Source: Sporosarcina luteola (GTDB lineage Bacteria > Bacillota > Bacilli > Bacillales_A > Planococcaceae). Taken from it: 64,000 nt of DNA. The notes below the pieces were generated by a model. That model was not told the origin of the DNA. It searched no databases and was given only the letters and a program-made list of their open reading frames with translations. The stretch is from assembly GCF_023715535.1 (NCBI RefSeq), contig NZ_JAMBOI010000010.1, positions 23,473-87,472 on the forward strand, written 5' to 3'. Of the stretch, positions 1-5,968 are shown piece after piece. A program made the translations under genes and the position numbers. The first letter of the stretch is position 1; every line of letters starts with the position of its first letter.

Positions 1-2
1 TA

Positions 3-89
3 TTGTTTGACCTTGAAGAAAACTCCAATTTAAAAGAACAATCCCGTCGAGCTGTAAATGTTAAGAAGATAGATAATAAGTTCAACTAA
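3..89 (+). CDS. 3' end of a truncated gene, product unknown
   Basis: An open frame enters the window at its left edge and ends at a TAA (87-89). The 28 visible residues are hydrophilic (LFDLEENSNLKEQSRRAVNV..., ending KFN), which looks like the C-terminus of a soluble protein. The stop codon lies inside the AACTAAC start of the first palindromic repeat, as for another gene of this island. No function can be assigned from so little sequence, and the frame could be fortuitous. Confidence 0.4.
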   Translation: MFDLEENSNLKEQSRRAVNVKKIDNKFN

Positions 90-174
90 CAGGTGCTTTA
101 CTTGAAGAACATTGAGCTACTAAGACAGCTCAATGTTCTTATTGAACTAACGGTGCAGGTTAGTTCAATAAGAG
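84..174. repeat. Island palindromic repeat, copy 1 (most complete)
   Basis: Two perfect 14-bp stems stand side by side. Positions 105-118 pair with 127-140, and 138-151 (CTTATTGAACTAAC) pair with 159-172 around the loop GGTGCAG. The left part reads AACTAACAGGTGCTTTACTT. Variants of this AACTAACGG(G)TGC...TTAGTT(G/C)AANAAG unit recur after most genes of the first 5.6 kb and again near 37 kb. It has no long T-tract, so it is not a simple terminator. Confidence 0.8.
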
Positions 175-314
175 AATATTCTATGATTTGGATAAAATTC
201 GTATCTTTTGTATTGGTTGTTGTATGTATTAAGTGAAATAGTTGTCATCAGACAGCCCTTTTTATTATTCAGCGTTCTTCGTTTGGTTCAAGCAACAAAT
301 TGGGGGAGATAATT

Positions 315-476
315 ATGAGATCAATTCAATGGATGTTGTTAGGTATAAGTATTATTTTGATAGGCGGTTTCCTGATGTTAGACCCGTCAAGTAATATGAA
401 TGGTTTTTATTTTTTCGTATTCTTGGGTGGGTTTGTTGTCACTTTAGCTGGGTTTGTTAATAGCAAGGATAAATGA
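315..476 (+). CDS. Small two-helix membrane protein, 53 aa, function unknown
   Basis: ATG start preceded by GGGGGAGA at 302-309 with good spacing. The product MRSIQWMLLGISIILIGGFL... has two hydrophobic stretches (about residues 6-22 and 28-45) and a short charged tail NSKDK, so it is probably a two-span inner-membrane peptide. It stands alone between palindromic repeats, like the other small genes of this island. I recognise no family; the call rests on start signal, ribosome site and hydrophobic pattern. Confidence 0.55.
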   Translation: MRSIQWMLLGISIILIGGFLMLDPSSNMNGFYFFVFLGGFVVTLAGFVNSKDK

Positions 477-549
477 TGTGCCTTTTGGGAGGCTATTTAC
501 TCCCTTTAGAAATGAACACTGGAACAAATAGTGCAGCTATTTTATTGTG

Positions 550-627
550 CTAACGGAGGGCTTTACTTCAAGAAGGAGTAAAGCATTTTTCCTTATTGAA
601 CTAAGGCAGCAATTTAGTTGAAGAAGG
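550..627. repeat. Island palindromic repeat, copy 2
   Basis: CTAACGGAGGGCTTTACTT, then AGTAAAGC forming an 8-bp hairpin (GCTTTACT/AGTAAAGC) followed by ATTTTT, then CTTATTGAACTAA with a diverged right arm TTTAGTTGAAGAAG. Architecture is the same as copy 1, and the hairpin sequence is identical to copy 3. It lies directly before the gene at 666. Confidence 0.75.
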
Positions 628-665
628 GGTTAGTAAAATAATTGATAATATAAAGGAGAGAAATT

Positions 666-1067
666 ATGAAATTTTATATTGCATCAAGCTTAAAGAATAT
701 AGAACAGGTTAGATATGTTAGCAAAAGGTTAAAAGATAAAGGATTTATCCATACATATGACTGGACTGTAAATGAGAACGTAAGAACATTGGAAGAACTA
801 AAGGCTATAGGTCAAAAGGAGAAAAAGGCTGTAATAGAAGCGGATTTTGTTGTTGTTTTATTACCAGCAGGAAAAGGAAGCCATATTGAATTAGGTATTG
901 CTATGGGGAATGACAAAAAAATTTATCTTTATTCAACGAACAAAGAGGTAGATAACATTGAAACAACCAGTACATTTTATCATTTACCTGAAATCGAAAA
1001 ATGCTTTGGAACAATAGATGAGTTAGTAGATATTATAGACTTAGAATCAAAAAGTTTTTTAAGCTAA
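666..1067 (+). CDS. Nucleoside 2-deoxyribosyltransferase-like protein
   Basis: A 133-residue soluble protein starting MKFYIASSLKN, with a Rossmann-like beginning. The segment ADFVVVLLPAGKGSHIELGIAMG (about residues 60-82) carries the G-x-G-x-x-x-E-L-G-x-A pattern of the nucleoside 2-deoxyribosyltransferase/SLOG-like superfamily, where the Glu is the nucleophile. It is short for a full deoxyribosyltransferase and resembles small group-specific Bacillus proteins, so the true substrate is unknown. A ribosome site AAGGAGAG lies just upstream. Its TAA stop is embedded in the CTAACG start of the next palindromic repeat. It stands alone, without operon partners. Confidence 0.7.
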   Translation: MKFYIASSLKNIEQVRYVSKRLKDKGFIHTYDWTVNENVRTLEELKAIGQKEKKAVIEADFVVVLLPAGKGSHIELGIAMGNDKKIYLYSTNKEVDNIETTSTFYHLPEIEKCFGTIDELVDIIDLESKSFLS

Positions 1068-1141
1068 CGAGCGCTTTACTTCAAGAAGGAGTAAAGCATT
1101 TTTCCTTATTAAACTAACGGAGTGTTTAGTTTTATTAGGAG
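1063..1141. repeat. Island palindromic repeat, copy 3
   Basis: GCTAACGAGCGCTTTACTT with the same GCTTTACT/AGTAAAGC hairpin and ATTTTTCC tail as copy 2, then CTTATTAAACTAACGGAGTG and right arm TTTAGTTTTATTAG. It begins within the stop codon of the preceding gene. Confidence 0.75.
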
Positions 1142-1178
1142 AAACTAAAACGCTTGGAGAAAGGGAGGGGGTGAAAAA

Positions 1179-1454
1179 TTGGAAAGAAAGTTTAGTAAGT
1201 TTTCCATACTATTAATTATTGTCGGGATTTTTATTGCGTATATGATTTTTCCACCTATTAATATAACTTTTGGAAAGTGGTCTATGATAGCCATACCGAT
1301 CGGTTTTGGTATCTATTTAACAGGCATCACACTTGGAATTATCGCTTTCATTAAGAAAGAAAAAGGATTTATTAAATATCTTTCATTAATCTCTATTTTG
1401 CTGGGTGTTTTGTTTGTTTTATTCCTCTCTCATATATTCGGGGGAGAAATCTAA
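1179..1454 (+). CDS. Small three-helix membrane protein, 91 aa, unknown
   Basis: TTG start with a strong ribosome site GGGAGGGGG at 1163-1171. Three hydrophobic segments (about residues 9-24, 34-57 and 67-87) are separated by short basic loops (KKEKG), giving a small integral membrane protein. The nearby GTG at 1171 is out of frame, so the TTG is preferred. No family is recognised. It lies in the island of single small genes; only weak repeat remnants follow it. Confidence 0.6.
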   Translation: MERKFSKFSILLIIVGIFIAYMIFPPINITFGKWSMIAIPIGFGIYLTGITLGIIAFIKKEKGFIKYLSLISILLGVLFVLFLSHIFGGEI

Positions 1455-1609
1455 GCAATGTTGAATATGCTTCATTGTACTTCTTCAGGTTGAAGAAGGT
1501 GTTATTGGAAAAATCCAATCGAAGCAGATTAGTTGTGAATAGAGTTGAATAACTTCTGTTCAACATTCGAGTCATTTTGTTTAATGAAAATTAAATCTTG
1601 AGGTGAAGT

Positions 1610-2074
1610 ATGAAAAAATACTCGAAGTTATTTATAGGATTACTTTTTGCTTTAACGCTAACAGGTTGTTTTGGAGAAGATTATGATGTGGGTGTCCCAA
1701 CTGCCCATCTATACCTTGGTATTGGAGATATACAATTAACAGAAGCCAATATCAGTTGGCAAACGCAAAGTGAGGATGTCCACGAAACAATAGAGGATGT
1801 TCAGGAATTTGGACTATCTCAGGATGAAATAAAGATTCCAGCAAATCAAGAAGCTACTTTAGATTTTAAAGAAAATGAAAAAAATGGTGGAGATATTTGG
1901 ACAGATCCAGAGATAACAGCTGTTCTAATAAGTGATGGGAAACAAATTGAAGTAGAAATGAATGACAATAGAGAATTTAGATTCCCATCCGACAAAGGAA
2001 GTTATGTGTTAGAGGTTATATTTAAAAGTAACGCAGGTAGCGCGCAATACGTAGGAAATATTTTAATTCAGTAA
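1610..2074 (+). CDS. Secreted lipoprotein, 154 aa, unknown
   Basis: A type II signal peptide MKKYSKLFIGLLFALTLTGC with lipobox LTGC puts the lipidated cysteine at residue 20. The rest is acidic and predicted extracellular, rich in beta-type sequence (QATLDF..., FPSDKGSYVLEVIF), which suggests an Ig-like or beta-sandwich fold. A ribosome site GAGGTG precedes the ATG. It is followed within 15 bp by palindromic repeat copy 4. Homologues would be lipoproteins of unknown function; no binding residues can be named. Confidence 0.7.
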   Translation: MKKYSKLFIGLLFALTLTGCFGEDYDVGVPTAHLYLGIGDIQLTEANISWQTQSEDVHETIEDVQEFGLSQDEIKIPANQEATLDFKENEKNGGDIWTDPEITAVLISDGKQIEVEMNDNREFRFPSDKGSYVLEVIFKSNAGSAQYVGNILIQ

Positions 2075-2086
2075 ATTAAACAATTA

Positions 2087-2150
2087 GGCGCTTTAGGTGA
2101 ACAACATGCGCTTCTTGTTAAACTAACGTGGCAGTTTAATTTAATAAGAA
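2087..2150. repeat. Island palindromic repeat, copy 4
   Basis: GGCGCTTTAGGTGAACAACATGCGCTTCTTGTTAAACTAACGTGGCAG with right arm TTTAATTTAATAAG: the left half is degenerate, the right palindrome is kept. It starts 13 bp after the lipoprotein stop. Confidence 0.65.
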
Positions 2151-2251
2151 TTTGTGTGATGGAATATATCTAAATAAGATTAGTCCTTTGCATCAAGTGG
2201 GATTTGTTTAAAACAGTTACTATGAATGTAATATTGCAAAAGAGGTGTTTT

Positions 2252-2698
2252 TTGATAAAGGGTTTATATGAAGCGCATTTACCGGTAAGGAATTTGCAAA
2301 TTTCAATCGAGTTTTATGAAAAACTTGGTCTCAAACTTTATAAAAGGTACAATAAAGCGGCTTTTTTTTGGATTACGGAGGGAGAGAGTTGGCTTGGCTT
2401 ATGGGAAGGGAAAGAATCAGAAATTCCTTACCATGTATCATTAAGGCATATTGCATTTAATGTTGATTTAGAGGATATTAAAACAGCAAAAGTCTGGTTA
2501 AAAGAACGTGGAATTGAAGTGAAAGAAGAATTTGACTTGGACCCCAAGGAACCAATAGTTGTACCAAATCAAGCACACGCTATGATTTATTTTGATGACC
2601 CAGACGGGAATAGCTTGGAATTTATTACCAGATTACCCAAAGAGATTGAACGATCAGATAAAATGTATTTAAGCGAGTGGGAGAGAATTTCTAAATAA
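2252..2698 (+). CDS. VOC (glyoxalase/dioxygenase fold) family protein
   Basis: About 148 residues with a single vicinal-oxygen-chelate module pair. Beta strand YEAHLPVRNLQISIEFYEKL starts the fold, LRHIAFNV follows near the middle, and YFDDPDGNSLEFI ends it. The His of EAHLP, the His of LRHIAF and the Glu of SLEFI fit the usual metal ligands. The family covers glyoxalases, fosfomycin-type thiol transferases and dioxygenases; the substrate is not predictable here. I chose TTG 2252 because AGAGGTG lies 4 nt upstream and the fold begins right after it. In-frame TTG 2204 and ATG 2222 would add 10-16 residues without a good ribosome site. Repeat copy 5 follows the stop. Confidence 0.75.
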   Translation: MIKGLYEAHLPVRNLQISIEFYEKLGLKLYKRYNKAAFFWITEGESWLGLWEGKESEIPYHVSLRHIAFNVDLEDIKTAKVWLKERGIEVKEEFDLDPKEPIVVPNQAHAMIYFDDPDGNSLEFITRLPKEIERSDKMYLSEWERISK

Positions 2699-2700
2699 CT

Positions 2701-2780
2701 TTATTGAACAAACGGGTGCTTTACTTGAAGATCAGGGCTGCTTAAACGGCTCTTTTTTTCTTCTTCAACTAAAGGAGCAG
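2701..2780. repeat. Island palindromic repeat, copy 5, left part (split by IS)
   Basis: ACGGGTGCTTTACTTGAAGA, a short hairpin (GGGCTGCTTAAACGGCTC), then the left arm CTTCTTCAACTAA and loop AGGAGCAG ending at 2780. The expected right arm is missing here but occurs at 4539-4552 after the IS110-family element, so this copy was interrupted in its loop. Confidence 0.75.
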
Positions 2781-2887
2781 CATTCCTGTTTGAAGGATTT
2801 GCACCATCTTGAAAGAAAAAGAGCCCTCTTGTATGATGCTGAGTGTCAACGTGGAATTGACCCATCATCAAACAGGAGGACTACTCT

Positions 2888-4165
2888 ATGTATTCTAATT
2901 GGAATGAAAAGCTAAATCAAGTAACTGAAAACACATTAATTGTCGGCATGGATATCGCTAAGAGTACTCATTACGCATGCTTTGTAGATGAACGCGGACG
3001 TGTACTTGAGAAAGCTTTTGCCGTACATCAATCCAGAGAAGGATTTGAAGCATTATATCAAAATGTACTTCGTGCTATGAAAGTACATGAGAAAACTGAT
3101 GTTATCGTTGGGATTGAGCCTACCGGCCACTATTGGATGAACCTTGCTTATTTCTTGGATTCCTATGGAATCCCGCTTGTAATGGTCAACCCATTACACG
3201 TCAAGCGGTCAAAGGAACTGGATGATAACCTACAGACGAAGAACGATAAGAAAGATGCCGTCGTCATTGCTCGGCTCATGAAGGACGGGCGTTTCAGCTA
3301 TCCACGCATTCTTAAGGATATAGAGGCAGAGTTGCGAATTGGCTCTACACTTCGTTCAAAGCTGACAGTGGACTTGTCGAGCCTCAAGAACCGGATCATT
3401 CGCTGGCTTGATCGGTACTTCCCGGAGTTTACACAGGTCTATCCGACTTTCGGGAAGATGGCATTCGCTACGCTTGAGAAAACACCTTTGCCACAGGACA
3501 TCGTAGGGAAAACGGCTGAAGAGTTAGTCTTTCTCTACCGACAGGTAGAGGGAATGAGAGCGCCGCAATTACCAAAGGCAAGACTTCTGGTTGATGTAGC
3601 CAACCAATCTATCGGGTTGACGGAAGGATCGCAGATGGCACGATTCGAAATCGCCACGCTCATCCGTCAGTACCGATTGTTAGAGGAAGAAATAGAAGAG
3701 GTAAATAGCCAATTGGCCGAATTGGCTAAGTCTACAGGAGAGTATGTATACCTCTCAACTGTACCCGGCTTAGGGGATGCTACAATCGTTGATCTACTCT
3801 CCGAAGTCGGTAGCTTTTCACATTATGAAAATCCACGCCAACTCATCAAACTCGCGGGATTAACATTACGTGAAAATTCTTCCGGACAACACAAGGGGCG
3901 AAAACATATCTCTAAACGAGGCCGAAAGAGGTTAAGGAATGTTCTATTTAAAGTCATCGTTCCACTAATCAGGCACAATGAAGCGTTTAAACGGCTACAT
4001 GAATACTACACGACTCGCCAACATTATCCCCTGCGGGGAAAACAATCGATGGTCGTGCTATGCGGTAAATTACTGAAAGTATTACATGGAATTTGTAAGA
4101 AGAAAGTTCATTTCGATGAGCGGCATATGATGAACGATCTCCACTGTCTCGCAACGGCAGCGTAG
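2888..4165 (+). CDS. IS110 family transposase (DEDD/Tnp20 recombinase)
   Basis: A 425-residue protein, full length for the family. The N-terminal RuvC-like DEDD domain shows D22 (GMDIAKS), E77 (GIEPTGHYW) and D120/D123 (KNDKKDAVV). A coiled-coil-like linker (about 255-283) leads to the C-terminal Transposase_20 domain, with STVPGLGDATIVDLLSEVG (290-308) and the candidate catalytic serines S331/S332 in the RENSSGQ motif, followed by a basic KGRKHISKRGRKRLR stretch. Ribosome site CAGGAGG precedes the ATG. No frameshift or stop is seen, so the enzyme is probably intact. Family members recombine circular intermediates into specific targets using a structured non-coding RNA encoded in the element. 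Confidence 0.93.
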   Translation: MYSNWNEKLNQVTENTLIVGMDIAKSTHYACFVDERGRVLEKAFAVHQSREGFEALYQNVLRAMKVHEKTDVIVGIEPTGHYWMNLAYFLDSYGIPLVMVNPLHVKRSKELDDNLQTKNDKKDAVVIARLMKDGRFSYPRILKDIEAELRIGSTLRSKLTVDLSSLKNRIIRWLDRYFPEFTQVYPTFGKMAFATLEKTPLPQDIVGKTAEELVFLYRQVEGMRAPQLPKARLLVDVANQSIGLTEGSQMARFEIATLIRQYRLLEEEIEEVNSQLAELAKSTGEYVYLSTVPGLGDATIVDLLSEVGSFSHYENPRQLIKLAGLTLRENSSGQHKGRKHISKRGRKRLRNVLFKVIVPLIRHNEAFKRLHEYYTTRQHYPLRGKQSMVVLCGKLLKVLHGICKKKVHFDERHMMNDLHCLATAA

Positions 4166-4440
4166 GACATTTCAAATCAATCTATCTATGACAAGAAGAA
4201 TGACACGGAGAAGCCAGCACAGTACTAAAACTCAGACCAAGAGTCCCTGGAGCAGCTTAGCAGGCCTCTGCCTTATGAATAGACCGAACGAAGGAATGTT
4301 AGCGCACAGACGCCAAGAGACATGGGAGGGTACGTCATCATAAGCATCGCAGAGATCCATTGTGCATCAAAAAATGGGTAAGAAAAGCTAATGTTTCCCA
4401 TTAGTTTCAGCGAAGCGTACACTCATCTTGGTAATAAAAC
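4166..4440 (+). ncRNA. Candidate bridge (guide) RNA region of the IS110 element
   Basis: The non-coding stretch 3' of the transposase is long, G+C-richer than the flanks and lacks ORFs, which fits the IS1111-type placement of the guide RNA in the right end. It contains GGAGCAGC at 4249-4256, identical to the target loop next to the left junction (2774-2781) and continuing TTAGC where the reconstructed target reads GTTAGT. This is the pattern expected of a target-binding loop. Folding was not computed; the left end (2781-2887) is the alternative location. Confidence 0.35.
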
Positions 4441-4538
4441 AATAAATTCAAATCTATGTTAATAAGTTAGCAAAAAAATAATTTTCCTCACATCACGAAG
4501 TGATGTAACCGTTGATACTTCAATGTTTATAGAGGGAG

Positions 4539-4553
4539 GTTAGTTGAATAAGG
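4539..4553. repeat. Right arm of split palindromic repeat, copy 5
   Basis: GTTAGTTGAATAAG complements the left arm CTTCTTCAACTAA at 2760-2772 in 12 of 14 positions and is preceded by the presumed IS end. The sequence between about 4440 and 4538 holds a hairpin CATCACGAAGTGATG (4493-4507) and no gene. Confidence 0.6.
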
Positions 4554-4604
4554 ATATGTAACTTTATTTTAAAATTTAAGTCTAATTTTAGAGGAGGGTT
4601 ATTA

Positions 4605-4973
4605 ATGAAAAATTTATTTGTTTTATTTGTCATATGTGGCTTCATATTAGCTGGTTGCTCAGAAGAACAAGAAAGTAAAGGTCAAAATGAAGGCAGTTCT
4701 GAAACAGTCACCACCACTAAAGCGAATTCCTTAGAGCTAAAAGAAACAGAAGGAGTGGGAATTTTCGCAAAAGCAGTAAGTGATTCAAAGAAAGAGCCTG
4801 GTATTGTCAACATGACAAATCCCCAATATAAATTTAGTATTTGTGAAGAATCCTATTTGCTTTGGATAACTGAAGATTCCGGGACCATAATGAACACAAA
4901 AGACACACACACGATTTATACATTATCCAGTAATTCAGTCCAAGAAGTTTATGAGTTTGTTAGTAAAGGTTAA
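4605..4973 (+). CDS. Secreted lipoprotein, YhfM-like C-terminal region
   Basis: A signal peptide MKNLFVLFVICGFILAGC with lipobox LAGC (Cys 18) is followed by a Ser/Glu/Thr-rich linker (about 19-45). A small domain of about 70 residues runs from VGIFAKAVSDSKKEPGIVNM to the end. The GI(V)NM..P.Y.F..CEESY.LWI pattern resembles the YhfM-like domain of Bacillus lipoproteins, whose role is unknown. Ribosome site GAGGAGGG precedes the ATG. Repeat copy 6 follows 12 bp after the stop. Confidence 0.7.
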   Translation: MKNLFVLFVICGFILAGCSEEQESKGQNEGSSETVTTTKANSLELKETEGVGIFAKAVSDSKKEPGIVNMTNPQYKFSICEESYLLWITEDSGTIMNTKDTHTIYTLSSNSVQEVYEFVSKG

Positions 4974-4984
4974 AAATATTCATC

Positions 4985-5016
4985 TTTAACTAACGCAGCA
5001 GTTTAGTTGAACAAGG
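4985..5016. repeat. Island palindromic repeat, copy 6 (right half only)
   Basis: TTTAACTAACGCAGCAG followed by TTTAGTTGAACAAGG keeps the palindrome with loop CGCAGCAG; the GCTTTACTT half is absent. It lies 12 bp after the lipoprotein stop. Confidence 0.65.
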
Positions 5017-5118
5017 GATGAAAAAATAGAACGAAAAGGAGAATGGAAAAAATGAACAACGTGATGTTCCAGTAGGAAATTTAGAGCAAGAAAAAAATAG
5101 ATGAATGGAGGCTGATTT

Positions 5119-5397
5119 ATGAAAAAATATAAATTTAGTTTTTGGCTCACAATAATTGCTATCGGTATATGCCTTATCAATTTATTGGGATATGATGATA
5201 AATCCATATTATTATTTTTAGTAAGTCCACCGTTTCAGATAATGGGAACGCATTGGTTTGTTGAAAACTTTACACACCCTGCTAATATTTCAATAGAAAT
5301 AAAGTATGTTTTAACTATATTGTTTTGGTTTTTATTTGGTATTACATTGGATAACTTTATCCGTAAGCTGTTAAACAAAGGCAATCGGAAAGAGTGA
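5119..5397 (+). CDS. Small membrane protein, 92 aa, unknown
   Basis: ATG start behind GGAGGCTG. Hydrophobic segments at about residues 6-21, 29-42 and 58-78 with a basic C-terminus (RKLLNKGNRKE) give two to three membrane spans. The 80 bp before it contain only a short lysine/glutamate-rich open stretch ending in TGA at 5100-5102, possibly the remnant of another gene. No family recognised. Confidence 0.55.
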   Translation: MKKYKFSFWLTIIAIGICLINLLGYDDKSILLFLVSPPFQIMGTHWFVENFTHPANISIEIKYVLTILFWFLFGITLDNFIRKLLNKGNRKE

Positions 5398-5437
5398 AAA
5401 TGTTAGTTGTATTCATAAGAAAAGAAATACACAAATA

Positions 5438-5466
5438 AAAATAGCCGTTTCCTGGCTTTTTTTTGT
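5438..5466 (+). terminator. Terminator-like hairpin after the small membrane gene
   Basis: AAAAATAGCC/GGCTTTTTTT with loop GTTTCCT; A-rich upstream and T-rich downstream arms make it usable in both directions. Confidence 0.6.
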
Positions 5467-5493
5467 TGAGCATCTGGAACCTAATATGCATCG

Positions 5494-5531
5494 TTCTTCT
5501 TCACTAACGGGTGCTTTAGTTTAATAAGAAT
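5494..5531. repeat. Island palindromic repeat, copy 7
   Basis: TTCTTCTTCACTAACGGGTG then CTTTAGTTTAATAAG: one palindromic unit, the last before the conserved polA block. Confidence 0.6.
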
Positions 5532-5550
5532 AGTAAAATATTCCGCCAAA

Positions 5551-5576
5551 AAAACGCTCATTTCTGAGCGTTTTTA
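5551..5576. terminator. Bidirectional intrinsic terminator
   Basis: AACGCTCA (5553-5560) pairs with TGAGCGTT (5565-5572) around TTTC, flanked by A7 upstream and TTTTT downstream. It separates the accessory island from the polA operon. Confidence 0.75.
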
Positions 5577-5805
5577 CTTGTTTTTTATCTAGTTATTTCA
5601 CTGTTGAAATATATGCTAATTAACCTGTAATTTACTTTGATAATTGCACTTTTCTCCCCATCTTATTTATGTTTGAAAAACACAAATACGAAAATTGTTC
5701 TTTGGACAGCGTTATTGGTAGTTACACTTGTCAACATGGTAAGATAAGTGGAGATAACGTTTTTTTTGGAGATTGAATTAGCCATTTTCAGCTGAAACAA
5801 TTTTT

Positions 5806-5911
5806 AGTTGATTGGAGTGGAAGGTGGCGAAGTGCAAGGATATGCTCTCAAAGCTTCGCTGTTGTTCGCAAAAGCCGTTCTTCGTTACGGCTTTTCCACG
5901 GCAGGTAGCTG
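5806..5911. repeat. Degenerate G+C-rich dispersed repeat (family B), copy
   Basis: AGTTGATTGGAGTGGAAGGTGGCGA resembles the left end of the full copy at 16659. The middle carries a hairpin AAAAGCCGTTCTTCGTTACGGCTTTT (5870-5895), which is the reverse-complement orientation of the hairpin inside the copy at 37978-38158. The rest of the 5577-5968 gap shows nothing else recognisable beyond a possible polA promoter near 5930. Confidence 0.5.
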
Positions 5912-5968
5912 GAAGTTAAAAATTAATTTGACTTATAATTAGATGAACGAATAAGGGAGTGGAATCAT

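Larger units (their letters stand above)
2781..4538 (+). mobile_element. IS110-family insertion sequence (boundaries inferred)
   Basis: One transposase gene is flanked by about 107 bp of left and about 370 bp of right non-coding sequence, with no obvious terminal inverted repeats, as usual for IS110/IS1111 elements. Boundaries are inferred from the split palindrome: left arm and loop end at 2780, right arm GTTAGTTGAATAAG begins at 4539. Both junctions could shift by a few bases of shared core. The left end carries an internal 9-bp inverted repeat CCTGTTTGA (2786-2794)/TCAAACAGG (2867-2875), the latter just before the transposase ribosome site. Confidence 0.65.

Noticed and set aside
4986..5102. 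Short charged frame before the 92-aa membrane gene
   Set aside because: Fewer than 25 codons, no clear start; at most a remnant of a lost gene.
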